A stretch of DNA of 64,000 nt from Streptomyces chartreusis (GTDB lineage: Bacteria; Actinomycetota; Actinomycetes; Streptomycetales; Streptomycetaceae), in the NCBI RefSeq assembly GCF_008704715.1, contig NZ_CP023689.1:2356001-2420000 (forward strand), given 5' to 3'. The position numbers were made by a program, and so were the translations under genes. The first letter of the stretch is position 1. The number at the start of each line of letters is the position of its first letter. This document shows positions 1-9,183 of the stretch, piece by piece. The notes beneath the pieces are model-generated. The model did not search any database. It saw only the letters and a list, made by a program, of their open reading frames with translations, and was not told the DNA's origin.

Positions 1-206
1 TCCGGCGACACGTGTAACTGATGGGCTCGGGGCCACTCGGCGAAGACCGTGAATTGGCCGGGTTCCCCGCTGGTCATACCGGTGAGAAACGTTTCCGCCA
101 GCGAGGCACGGTGCACCAACTGGCGGAGTACGGTGGCGGTCAGGCCTTCCGGCGCCTCAGGGGTTGCGGCGAGCGGGGTCGCGGCGAGCCGGCGCGGATC
201 AGACAT
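1..206 (-). CDS. AfsA-family gamma-butyrolactone synthase, N-terminal fragment (runs off window)
   Basis: Only the first 68 codons are present. The start is ATG at 206, with a strong GGAGGG ribosome binding site just upstream. The readable product contains LVHRASLAETFLTG followed by FTVFAEWPRAHQLH, the first AfsA-type hot-dog repeat typical of ScbA/AfsA/BarX-like enzymes, which join a beta-keto acyl chain to a dihydroxyacetone-phosphate moiety to make butyrolactone autoregulators. It is divergent from a receptor-type TetR gene, the classical afsA/arpA-like arrangement. Codon 64 (bases 17-15) is TTA, the rare leucine codon read by the bldA tRNA, so translation may be development-dependent. The family call is seen directly; the autoregulator made is not predictable. 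Confidence 0.85.
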   Translation of the reverse strand, partial: MSDPRRLAATPLAATPEAPEGLTATVLRQLVHRASLAETFLTGMTSGEPGQFTVFAEWPRAHQLHVSP

Positions 207-273
207 GTGCCCTCCTTGGGTCCCCCCGTATGTGCCATGGCAGACGGCGAGGTGCCCGTGCCGCGAGCGTTAG

Positions 274-297
274 AGTACGAGCCGACCGGTTTGTTTT
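274..297. promoter_or_regulatory. Autoregulatory element (ARE)-like operator for the butyrolactone receptor
   Basis: A semi-palindrome around GAGCCGACCGGTTTGTTTT (279-297) sits between the divergent synthase and receptor genes. Its right half, CGGTTTGTTT, matches the conserved half of ARE sites bound by ScbR/ArpA/BarA-type receptors. The position fits the usual feedback loop in which the receptor represses both genes until it binds the butyrolactone. Binding is inferred. Confidence 0.7.
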
Positions 298-396
298 CAA
301 TGCGGCCTGGGGTCGCCCGGCCCTGCCCGAACCGCTCCGGCGCACGCCGGGCGCACCGACCGAATCGGGCGCTGCCGGACATACGGAGGGGCTGAT

Positions 397-1074
397 ATGG
401 CGAGGCAGGAGCGCGCCATCAAGACGCGGAAGGTGATCCTGGAGGCCGCCGGGGCGGTCTTCGACGAGCACGGTTACACCGCGACGACCATCGCGATGGT
501 CCTGGAGCGGGCCGAAGTGACCAAGGGCGCCCTCTATTTCCACTTCCCCTCGAAGGAATCCCTCGCCCAGGCCGTGCTGGACGAGCAGATCCCGCGCGGC
601 GCGGTGCCGCCGCAGCCGTGCAAGCTCCAGGAACTGGTCGACATCACCTTCGTGTTCGGGCAGCGCCTACTCAACAACTCCCTGCTCAAGGGGAGTGTGC
701 GGCTCGCCGTGGACCAGTGCGCACCGCCCGGCGTGGACCACTCGGGCCCGTACCGGCAGTGGGCGGACCATCTCGTCCTAGTACTCGAACAGGCCGCCGC
801 ACAAGGCGAGTTGCTGCCCACCGTGGAGCCGAGGCAGACGGTGGAACTGCTGGTCGGGGCCTTCGCGGGCATCCAGTTGATGTCCCGGGCACTGACCGAC
901 CGGGCGGATCTGGCGGAGCGGATCTCGGTGCTGTGGGGTCACATCCTGCCGAGCGTCGCGGTGCCGGGGCTGCTGACCGGCATCGACCGGAGCCCCGACC
1001 GCGGGGTGCGGGTGCTGGCCGGCATCGAGGAGACCGACGCCGACGAGGCGGAGCTGGATCTGTCCCGTCGCTGA
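397..1074 (+). CDS. TetR-family gamma-butyrolactone receptor (ScbR/ArpA-like)
   Basis: A 225-residue TetR regulator. Its N-terminal helix-turn-helix (about residues 8-55) includes AEVTKGALYFHFPSKESLA, very close to ScbR/ArpA/BarA receptors. The C-terminal ligand domain has GAFAGIQLMSR and HILPSVAVPGLL, also typical of true receptors. The ATG at 397 follows a GGAGGGG ribosome binding site. It is divergent from the AfsA-type gene with an ARE-like site between them, so it is expected to repress the synthase, itself and possibly a secondary-metabolite locus outside the window until the butyrolactone is bound. A pseudo-receptor (ScbR2-like) is less likely because of the adjacent synthase, but it cannot be excluded from sequence alone. 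Confidence 0.88.
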   Translation: MARQERAIKTRKVILEAAGAVFDEHGYTATTIAMVLERAEVTKGALYFHFPSKESLAQAVLDEQIPRGAVPPQPCKLQELVDITFVFGQRLLNNSLLKGSVRLAVDQCAPPGVDHSGPYRQWADHLVLVLEQAAAQGELLPTVEPRQTVELLVGAFAGIQLMSRALTDRADLAERISVLWGHILPSVAVPGLLTGIDRSPDRGVRVLAGIEETDADEAELDLSRR

Positions 1075-1137
1075 GCGTGCACGGGACCGACCGGAGTGTC
1101 GGTTTCCGCCGTGCCGGTCGGCCCCTCATGACATGTG

Positions 1138-1176
1138 GCGGGCCGGCCGATGCCCCATCCGCATCGGCCGGCCCGC
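1138..1176. terminator. Bidirectional hairpin terminator between convergent genes
   Basis: A perfect 15-bp stem (GCGGGCCGGCCGATG at 1138-1152 and its complement at 1162-1176) has a 9-nt loop. It lies between the convergent receptor and subtilisin genes. There is no U-tract, as is usual in Streptomyces. Confidence 0.8.
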
Positions 1177-1221
1177 CCGTTCGTGGTGCGCGCCCGCTCC
1201 GGGCCCGCGTTCAGCTGCCGC

Positions 1222-3027
1222 TCAGAAGGTCAGCTTCCAGCTGTTGACCCGGCCGGTGTCCTGGGCCGCGGTGTCCTGGACGCGCAGCTTCCAGGTGCCG
1301 TTGGCGGTCTCGGTGGAGGCGTTGACCGTGTAGGTGGCGATGACGTTGTCCGCGGAGTCCGAGGAGCTGGCGGACTTCAGTCGGTACGTCGAACCGTCCG
1401 GGGCCACCAGGTCGACGACCAGGTCACCGCGGTAGGTGTGGGTGATGTCCACACCGACCTGGAGCGCCGAGGGGGCGTTGCCGCTGCGGCCGCTCACGGT
1501 GATCGGGGACTCGATCGCGGAGCCGTTGTCCGGGATGGAGACCGCGGAGGTGCTGGTGAAGGTGGTGCCCCCCGTGGAGCCGCCGGACCCGCTCACCGCC
1601 TGCACCGTCTTCGCCGCGTCCGCGAGGCCCGCACCGCAGCCGCCCGAGCAGGTACCGGGAAGAGCACGCGAGTTGGTCTTGATCGCGGACTCGATCTGGG
1701 CCGGGGTCAGCGCCGGGTTGGCCGACTTCATCAGCGCGGCCAGGCCCGCGACGTGCGGGGCGGCCATGCTGGTGCCCTGGTAGTAGTCGTAGTTCTCGGC
1801 GGACGGGCTCTGCGCGCCGGAGTTCAGCGTGGACAGGATGCCGTTGGCCGCGACGGAGTTGGTCTCGCCGCCGGGCGCGGCGATGTCGACGACCGTGCCG
1901 TAGTTGGAGTAGTAGGAGCGGTTCCCCTGGCGGTCGGCGGCCGCCACGCTGATGACGTTGGCGCAGCTCGCCGGCGAGTAACCGGAGGCGTTGGCGTTGC
2001 TGTTGCCCGCCGCGACGACGACCGTGGTGCCGCGGTTCACGGCGGCGTTGATGGCGCTCTGGGTCGCGGTGGAGCAGGCGCCGCCACCGCCCAGGCTCAT
2101 GTTGATGACCTTGGCGACGTTGGCGTTCGCCGGGACACCGGAGACCGTCCCGCCGGACGCCCAGGTGATGGCGTCGATGATGTCGGAGTCGTAGCCGCCG
2201 CACTTGCCGAGCACGCGCAGCGGGGAGACCTTCGCGCCGTACGCGATACCGGCGACGCCCTTGCCGTTGTCGGTGACGGCGGCGATGGTGCCGGCGACGT
2301 GGGTGCCGTGCCAGGAGGAGCCGTAGGCCGGGTCGCCGGAGGCGCACTCGTTCGCGGCGGTCCAGTCGCCCGGGTCGGCCGGGTTGCTGTCGCGGCCGTT
2401 GCCGTCGTTGCCGACCGTGGCGTCGGAGATGAAGTCGTAGCCCGCGACGATGTTGGCGCCGAGGTCGGAGTGGGTGACGTAGCCGGTGTCGATCACGGCG
2501 ACGGTGACCCCGCTGCCGGTGGCGACGTCCCAGGCACCCGGCACGTTCATGCCCGCGGTGGTCTCGAACAGGTCCCACTGCTTGGAGTACTCGGTGTCGT
2601 TGGGGGTGGCCAGCGGCTTGTTCAGCCGGTCCGGCACGACGTAGGCGACCTGCGGGTCGGCCCGGTACTCGGCGACGACGTCGGCGACGTCCGTCCTGCT
2701 GAGGTTCTCGCCCAGGTCGACGAGGGCGGCGCCGGAGCCGAGGCGGCGCTCGAAGTCGAGGTCCTCGCCGGCTTCCTCGCCCTTGGCGGCGGCGTCGGCC
2801 TCGGCGGCCTTGTTCGACTTGGCCTCGGCGGCGCCGGACTTGTAGCCGACGATGAGGCGCTCGGCCGGAGTACCGGGAGCGGCCTCGGCCTGGGCCGCGG
2901 GGACGGCGGCCTCCTGGGTGGGGGAATCCTGGGCCACGGCGACCGAGGTGGTGGCGGCCGTGAAGAGCGCGGCGGAGACCGCGGCGACGGATATCAGCTT
3001 CCGTCTGAGGGAGGTGGAGGTACGCAA
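1222..3027 (-). CDS. Secreted subtilisin-like serine protease (S8) with C-terminal P-domain
   Basis: About 601 residues from a TTG start at 3027, which has a GAAAGG ribosome binding site; the frame is open further upstream but without a signal sequence. Order of domains: Sec signal peptide (about 1-30), I9 inhibitor propeptide (about 50-125, RLIVGYKSG), S8 catalytic domain with Asp180 (VAVIDTG), His240 (HGTHVAG) and Ser420 (GTSMAAPHVAG), a Ser/Gly linker, then a proprotein-convertase P-domain (about 495-601, HTYRGDLVVDLVAPDGS). All catalytic residues are present. P-domains in bacterial subtilisins assist folding or substrate binding. The protein should be exported, self-processed and act on extracellular protein. 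It is transcribed singly and ends at a shared terminator. Confidence 0.92.
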   Translation of the reverse strand: MRTSTSLRRKLISVAAVSAALFTAATTSVAVAQDSPTQEAAVPAAQAEAAPGTPAERLIVGYKSGAAEAKSNKAAEADAAAKGEEAGEDLDFERRLGSGAALVDLGENLSRTDVADVVAEYRADPQVAYVVPDRLNKPLATPNDTEYSKQWDLFETTAGMNVPGAWDVATGSGVTVAVIDTGYVTHSDLGANIVAGYDFISDATVGNDGNGRDSNPADPGDWTAANECASGDPAYGSSWHGTHVAGTIAAVTDNGKGVAGIAYGAKVSPLRVLGKCGGYDSDIIDAITWASGGTVSGVPANANVAKVINMSLGGGGACSTATQSAINAAVNRGTTVVVAAGNSNANASGYSPASCANVISVAAADRQGNRSYYSNYGTVVDIAAPGGETNSVAANGILSTLNSGAQSPSAENYDYYQGTSMAAPHVAGLAALMKSANPALTPAQIESAIKTNSRALPGTCSGGCGAGLADAAKTVQAVSGSGGSTGGTTFTSTSAVSIPDNGSAIESPITVSGRSGNAPSALQVGVDITHTYRGDLVVDLVAPDGSTYRLKSASSSDSADNVIATYTVNASTETANGTWKLRVQDTAAQDTGRVNSWKLTF

Positions 3028-3388
3028 GGGGAGTGCCTTTCGTGGCCGGCCGTACTCCGGGCAGCGCGGAGCGGCGGACTTTTCGCTTCGTCCTCGAAGC
3101 GGCGGGGGGCGTTTCGAAAGTGCGAAAGTGCGGGAGCGTGGTGGCCGGCCTGGCGCGAGCTGCGACCCGTTCGGGGTTACCTGTGGGTCGGCTGTGGTCG
3201 AACGATAGGCAAAGGAAAGGTCATCGGGATACAGGGGAAACCCTCGATCCGGCCGGAAACCCACCCTCTACGTCGGCTGGTTGACCGCTATCGACGGGCT
3301 CGGCCCGGTTTATCGCGCAGTGAACGCGCCGGGCCGGTTTCCCGTACTCCACGAGGACCCTGCCCTGCCGGCCGAGGAGACGTTCCGG
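3028..3388. other. Intergenic region between divergent secreted-enzyme genes
   Basis: These 361 bp hold the promoters of the subtilisin and AA10 genes. I see a CGAAAGTG direct repeat near 3115-3130 and a TTGACC hexamer near 3280 that could be a -35 element for the rightward gene. No gene is supported. Confidence 0.4.
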
Positions 3389-4342
3389 ATGTCCCGGATG
3401 CCCTGGATGAGATCGCATCGCTCCGCCCTGGCGGCCGCCGCCGTCACGCCGTTGCTGCTCACGGTGTGGGCCGCGGGCCCGGCCCGTGCGCACGGCGCCC
3501 CGACGGATCCGGTCAGCCGGGTGTACGCCTGCTCGCCGGACGGCGGCAGTCCGTCCCGGTCGGCGGCGTGCCGGGCCGCGGTCGCCGCGAACGGCGGGCC
3601 CTTCACGGCGTGGGACAACCTGCGGATCGCCGGCGTGAACGGACGTGACCGTCAGGTGGTCCCGGACGGGAAGCTGTGCAGTGGGGGCCTGGCCGCCTAC
3701 AAGGGCCTCGATCTGGCCCGCGCCGACTGGCCGTCGACCCGGCTGACCCCGGGTACGACGCTGACCATGCGGTACGTCTCCACGATCCCGCACACCGGCA
3801 CCTTCAAGCTCTACCTCACCGAGCCGGGCTACGACCCGACGAAGCCGCTGACCTGGTCCGATCTGCCGGACAAGCCGTTCGCGCAGGTGCGGGACCCCGC
3901 GCTGGCGGACGGCGCGTACCGGCTCACGGCGAAGCTGCCGTCCGACCGCTCCGGGCGGCATGTGCTGTTCACGATCTGGCAGAACAGCAGCACGCCGGAC
4001 ACGTACTACTCGTGCTCGGACGTCGTGTTCCCGGCGGGCGGGAGCGCCGGAGGCGGTGCGGGGAAGGCATCGGCCACGGCGAGCGCCGGCGGTCGTACGA
4101 CTGCCGCTTCTTCGCCGACCGCGAAGCCGCGCGCGAGTGAGCGGCGTACGACCGGCCCCTCGCCCACGCCCGCGGCGGCCACCGGGTCCGAGACCCCGCG
4201 CACGCGGGGCGACAGCGTGCCGGTGGCGTCCACCGGGGACGCGGGCAACGGGCCGGCGATGCCGCTGGTGGCGGGCGGCGCCGCCGCGGTGCTGGTGCTC
4301 ACCGGGGGCGCCGCCCTGGCGCTGCGGTTGCGCCGGAGGTGA
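3389..4342 (+). CDS. AA10 lytic polysaccharide monooxygenase with C-terminal membrane/wall anchor
   Basis: 317 residues from ATG 3389, preceded by GAGGAG; an upstream in-frame start would bury the signal peptide. The signal peptide ends ARA before His35, which becomes the mature N-terminal histidine of the copper histidine brace. His135 (TIPHTG) is the likely second copper ligand. The AA10 domain spans about 35-225 (HGAPTDPVSRVYAC at its start). A Ser/Thr/Pro-rich linker follows, then VASTG, a hydrophobic helix and RLRRR. Members of this family oxidatively cleave chitin or cellulose. The tail resembles a sortase or membrane anchor rather than the usual carbohydrate-binding module, suggesting a cell-surface enzyme. 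Substrate is not predictable. Confidence 0.88.
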   Translation: MSRMPWMRSHRSALAAAAVTPLLLTVWAAGPARAHGAPTDPVSRVYACSPDGGSPSRSAACRAAVAANGGPFTAWDNLRIAGVNGRDRQVVPDGKLCSGGLAAYKGLDLARADWPSTRLTPGTTLTMRYVSTIPHTGTFKLYLTEPGYDPTKPLTWSDLPDKPFAQVRDPALADGAYRLTAKLPSDRSGRHVLFTIWQNSSTPDTYYSCSDVVFPAGGSAGGGAGKASATASAGGRTTAASSPTAKPRASERRTTGPSPTPAAATGSETPRTRGDSVPVASTGDAGNGPAMPLVAGGAAAVLVLTGGAALALRLRRR

Positions 4343-4376
4343 ACTCCGGTGCGGGCAGGGCCGGTTGAGGGCGGGG

Positions 4377-5709
<1,333 letters not shown>

Positions 5710-6402
5710 ATGGCCTCGTCCCCGGACGTCACCCCGTCCGCCGGAAACACCCCCGAGAACCCGGAAAGCGGTTCCGTGCCCGAAGCGTCCGAAAACCCCG
5801 TAGGCACCGCGAGACGCGGGCGGGTCCGGGCACGCCGTGCCGCCGTGATGGCCGTGCCGGCCACCCTGGTCGCCGGTGCGCTCGCGGTTCTCACCGCCGA
5901 GGGCGCGCTGGGCGTCCAGTTCGCCATCTCCGGCATGCCCTTCACGGTCACCGCGACTGAGCTCAACGGCACCGGCTTCGAGCAGTTCGGCGGCCTCGAC
6001 AACATGGCGCCGGGCAGCCCCAACGAAGGGGACACCGGCGGTCAGGTCCTGATCGTCACGTCCGCCATCAAGAACGCGACGCTCACGAAGCTGTGCCAGA
6101 GCGTCGACCTCGGTGGCACCAACCTGCTGATCACCGCGGGCGGCGGCGCCGAGAAGGTGAGCGCGACCGACCTGACCACCGACTCGACCGAGCTGTCGGG
6201 CGACGCGGCGTTCAACAACATCGAGATCGGCAACGACGCGAGCACCCTGACCAAGGCCGGGGTGAAGGGGCCGATCGGTGTCTTCAGCCAGCAGGCCGAC
6301 ACCGTGCGCATCGCCAATCTGCGCCAGACCAACTACGCCACCACGGCCGGGGTGTTCAAGCTGCCCGGCCTGAAGCTCCGCTTCAGCAGCACGGGTTGCT
6401 GA
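5710..6402 (+). CDS. DUF6230 family protein, membrane-anchored, exported
   Basis: 230 residues from ATG 5710 (GGGAG upstream). An acidic Pro/Ser-rich N-terminus (1-35) is followed by a basic patch and a single hydrophobic segment (AVMAVPATLVAGALAVLTAEGA, about 45-66), then an exported domain rich in Thr/Asn/Gly. This matches the DUF6230 family, sometimes labelled cholesterol esterase in databases, but I see no serine-hydrolase motif and do not support an esterase call. The stop overlaps the start of the DUF6114 gene (TGATG), and the pair is conserved together in streptomycetes, implying a shared envelope role that is unknown. Confidence 0.75.
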   Translation: MASSPDVTPSAGNTPENPESGSVPEASENPVGTARRGRVRARRAAVMAVPATLVAGALAVLTAEGALGVQFAISGMPFTVTATELNGTGFEQFGGLDNMAPGSPNEGDTGGQVLIVTSAIKNATLTKLCQSVDLGGTNLLITAGGGAEKVSATDLTTDSTELSGDAAFNNIEIGNDASTLTKAGVKGPIGVFSQQADTVRIANLRQTNYATTAGVFKLPGLKLRFSSTGC

Positions 6403-6812
6403 TGTACGGGCCGGATGGATTCCGGTCGGCCTTCCGTCGCTGGCGGGCCGACCGGCCGTTCTGGGGCGGGCTGCTGCTCGCCCTGGGCGGGGCGTGGATC
6501 CTGCTCACGATGAAGGCCTCGCTGAAGGTCGTCCTGCACGTCGGCATGCAGGGCCTGGCGGGGTACCTGCTGCCGGCGCTGATGGTGCTGCTGGGGCTGC
6601 TGACCCTGTTCAACCCGGCGCAGCGGCTCTTCTACTCGATCACCGGGATCCTGGTGACCCTGGGCACCTGGCTCACGTCGAACCTGGGCGGGTTCTTCGT
6701 GGGTCTGCTGCTGGGGGCGGTCGGCAGTTGTCTGGTGTTCGGATGGCTGCCCGATCAGGAGCCTCGGCGCGGGCGGCGACAGCGCAGGAAGGAAGCGGCG
6801 GCGGCGCAGTAG
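6402..6812 (+). CDS. DUF6114 family integral membrane protein
   Basis: 136 residues starting at ATG 6402, coupled to the upstream gene by a TGATG overlap. It has four predicted hydrophobic helices (GGLLLALGGAWILL, GYLLPALMVLLGLLTLF, FYSITGILVTLGTWL, FFVGLLLGAVGSCLVFG) and a basic C-terminus (RRGRRQRRK). The family is known mainly from actinobacteria and nearly always follows a DUF6230 protein. It is probably the membrane partner of that protein; no function is established. Confidence 0.78.
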   Translation: MYGPDGFRSAFRRWRADRPFWGGLLLALGGAWILLTMKASLKVVLHVGMQGLAGYLLPALMVLLGLLTLFNPAQRLFYSITGILVTLGTWLTSNLGGFFVGLLLGAVGSCLVFGWLPDQEPRRGRRQRRKEAAAAQ

Positions 6813-6844
6813 GTCTGGGCCGTGTCGGGCGGCTGCGGGTGTGT

Positions 6845-6875
6845 GGGGGCTGGTCGCGCAGTTCCCCGCGCCCCT
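6845..6875 (+). repeat. Streptomyces interspersed GC-rich repeat, copy 1
   Basis: Contains GGTCGCGCAGTTCCCCGCGC followed by CCCT, the core of a short repeat scattered through Streptomyces chromosomes. Similarity to copy 2 extends about 25 bp upstream (CTGCGGG...GTGGGGG). It lies in the gap between the DUF6114 and methyltransferase genes. Confidence 0.75.
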
Positions 6876-6952
6876 ATTAGGTTGGCAGTGTGAACGCCAA
6901 CCTCTAGGCGTGCATGCGTAATTGATGATGCCGCAGCCCCCAGGAGGCACTC

Positions 6953-7756
6953 ATGCCCGCAGGCTCCATCGACACCGGACACCCCCACTCCGCCCGGATC
7001 TACGACTACATCATCGGCGGCAAGGACCACTACCCGGCCGATCGGGAGGCCGGGGACGCGATGGTGCGTGAGTGGCCCGCGTTGCCCGTCCACATGCGGG
7101 CCAACCGCGACTTCATGAACCGGGCAGTGCGCCACCTCGCCGCGGAGGCGGGGATACGGCAGTTCCTGGACGTCGGCAGCGGGATACCCACCTCGCCCAA
7201 CATCCATGAGATCGCGCAGTCGGCGGCACCCGGGGCACGGGTCGTCTACGTCGACAACGATCCGCTCGTACTGACGCTGTCCAAGGGCCTGTTGTCCCCT
7301 GCGGCCGAGGGCACGACGGCGTACATCGAGGCCGACATGCGCGACCCGGCGAGCATTCTCGACTCCCCGGCGTTCCGCGAGACCCTCGACCTGGACCGGC
7401 CCGTCGCGCTGGCCGTGATCGCGATCGTGCACTTCATGCTGGACGAGCACGACGCGGTCGGCATCGTGCGCCGGCTCCTCGAACCGCTGCCGGCCGGCAG
7501 CTATCTCGCGATGTCCGTCGGCACCGCCGAGTTCGCGCCGGACGAGGTCGGCCGGGTCGCCCGGGAGTACGCGGCGCGGGGCATGCCGATGCGGCTGCGC
7601 ACCCACGGCGAGGCGGCGGAGTTCTTCACCGGTCTGGACCTCGTCGAGCCGGGCATCGTCCAGGTCCACAAGTGGCGCCCGGACGGCACGGGCACCGAGG
7701 TGAGCCGGGACGAGGACATCGCGATGTACGGAGCGGTGGCGCGCAAGCCGGGTTGA
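6953..7756 (+). CDS. SAM-dependent methyltransferase, PF04672 (DUF574) family
   Basis: 267 residues; ATG 6953 follows CAGGAGG. The N-terminal HPHSARIYDYIIGGKDHYPAD signature defines the PF04672 actinobacterial family. The SAM-binding loop is FLDVGSGIPTS (about residues 73-83), with an acidic VYVDNDPLVL strand after it. Streptomycetes carry many paralogues, usually near regulatory or signalling genes; substrates are unknown. It is alone on its transcript here, with an interspersed repeat upstream and an orphan binding-protein gene downstream. Confidence 0.88.
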   Translation: MPAGSIDTGHPHSARIYDYIIGGKDHYPADREAGDAMVREWPALPVHMRANRDFMNRAVRHLAAEAGIRQFLDVGSGIPTSPNIHEIAQSAAPGARVVYVDNDPLVLTLSKGLLSPAAEGTTAYIEADMRDPASILDSPAFRETLDLDRPVALAVIAIVHFMLDEHDAVGIVRRLLEPLPAGSYLAMSVGTAEFAPDEVGRVAREYAARGMPMRLRTHGEAAEFFTGLDLVEPGIVQVHKWRPDGTGTEVSRDEDIAMYGAVARKPG

Positions 7757-7996
7757 CGGCTTTGCGGACGCAAGCGATACGGGCGGCCCAGGTTCCGCTT
7801 CGCCCTCCCGCCAGCGTTCATCACGATGTGGCAGCAACGAATAACACGGTGTGGTTGCACACTTGACTACCGATGGTCACACGCGATTGGCTCCGCCACA
7901 GCGAGAGTTCACCCGGTCGGCGAACCTCCCGTTCGGAGCCGGCCGTTCTCCCGTTCGTTCCTCCGGCTCGGCCGCACAGCGAGGTGCCGCACCCTC

Positions 7997-8992
7997 ATGA
8001 AGACTCCACCCCCCTCCCCCGCCCGCGTTCGCGTCGCCGTCCTCCCGGCCGCCGCCTGCCTGCTGCTGGCGGGCTGCTCCGCCGTCGGCGGGTCCGACGA
8101 CGCGTCCGGCGCGGACACGGCGGGCGGCGCACGGCTGAAGATCACCCTGATCACGCACGGCGGCGAGGGCGACGCCTTCTGGGAGCTGGTGCAGAAGGGT
8201 GCGCAGGTCGCGGCCGCCAAGGACAACGTCGAGCTGACCTACGCCGCCGACGACGAACCGGCGAGCCAGGCCGAGCTGATGCGGGACGCGATCCGGCAGA
8301 AGGTCGACGGCATCGCGGTGACCCTCGCCAAGCCGACGGCGATGGCGGGTCCGGTCGCCGAGGCCCGGGCGGCCGGCATACCCGTGATCGGCCTCAACTC
8401 AGGTATAGACGAGTGGAAGTCCGCCGGACTCCTCGAGTACTTCGGCCAGGACGAGAGCGTCGCCGGCCGCGCCGTCGGCGACAAGCTGGACGACCTCAGG
8501 GCCAAGCACGCGCTGTGTGTGATCCACGAGCGCGGCAACGTCGCCCTGGAGGCGCGCTGCGCGGGCGTGAAGAAGGCGTTCGGCGGCGAGACGGAGAACC
8601 TCTACGTGGACGGCACCGACATGGACGCGGTGACGGCGACCGTCGGGGCCCGGCTGACGCAGAACCCGGACATCGACGAAGTGGTCATGAACGGCGCCCA
8701 GTTCGCGCTGGCCGCGGTGAAGTCGGTCGACCAGTCCCGCTCCAAGGCCCACGTCGCGACCTTCGACCTCAACAAGGACCTGGTCAAGGCGGTCCAGGAC
8801 GGGGACGTGCAGTTCGCGGTGGATCAACAGCCCTATCTCCAGGGCTATCTCGCGGTGGACTCGCTCTGGCTCTACCGCACCAACGGAAACACCCTCGGCG
8901 GCGGCGAGGCGCCGGTGCTGACCGGGCCGGCCTTCGTCACGAAGGCGAACGTCGCCTCGGTCGCGAATTTCGCCGACAACGGAACCCGCTGA
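7997..8992 (+). CDS. Sugar-type ABC transporter substrate-binding lipoprotein (orphan)
   Basis: 331 residues from ATG 7997 (GAGGTG ten bases upstream). The lipobox is LLLAGC near residue 22. The rest is a ribose/xylose-type periplasmic-binding fold (Peripla_BP_4) with KITLITHGGEGDAFWELV, DGIAVTLAKPTAM and FAVDQQPYLQGYLAVDSLWL. Such proteins bind sugars or autoinducer-like ligands and deliver them to an RbsAC-type transporter. No permease or ATPase is adjacent; the next gene is the sensor of conservon 1, so it may work with a distant transporter or serve sensing. That last idea is speculative. Confidence 0.85.
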   Translation: MKTPPPSPARVRVAVLPAAACLLLAGCSAVGGSDDASGADTAGGARLKITLITHGGEGDAFWELVQKGAQVAAAKDNVELTYAADDEPASQAELMRDAIRQKVDGIAVTLAKPTAMAGPVAEARAAGIPVIGLNSGIDEWKSAGLLEYFGQDESVAGRAVGDKLDDLRAKHALCVIHERGNVALEARCAGVKKAFGGETENLYVDGTDMDAVTATVGARLTQNPDIDEVVMNGAQFALAAVKSVDQSRSKAHVATFDLNKDLVKAVQDGDVQFAVDQQPYLQGYLAVDSLWLYRTNGNTLGGGEAPVLTGPAFVTKANVASVANFADNGTR

Positions 8993-9183
8993 GCGGACAG
9001 TTCCCCCGACGGTGTCGCCAAAGAATGGGTCCCGCATGACGCGTACGGTCACTTGTACGGATAGCATCCTGCGCACCCCTTGTGACGTGCCGGACACGCA
9101 GTCACCCCTGACGTCCGTCCTCCCGTCCCCCTGTTCCTTCGCGCTGACCCCGCCCGCCCTCCGCTGATCGCCCTAGGACGACA

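Noticed and set aside
1..1074. Secondary-metabolite (PKS/NRPS) cluster next to the butyrolactone genes
   Set aside because: The genes to the right are ordinary secreted enzymes; no PKS or NRPS domain occurs in the window. Any linked cluster would lie to the left.
1135..3648. Very long rightward open frame (over 800 codons) across the subtilisin gene
   Set aside because: It is antisense to a protease with complete catalytic motifs, and its translation is Gly/Val/Arg-rich nonsense typical of high-GC antisense frames.
5710..6402. Cholesterol esterase assignment for the DUF6230 protein
   Set aside because: No GxSxG motif or hydrolase fold is visible; the label circulates in annotations without support in this sequence.
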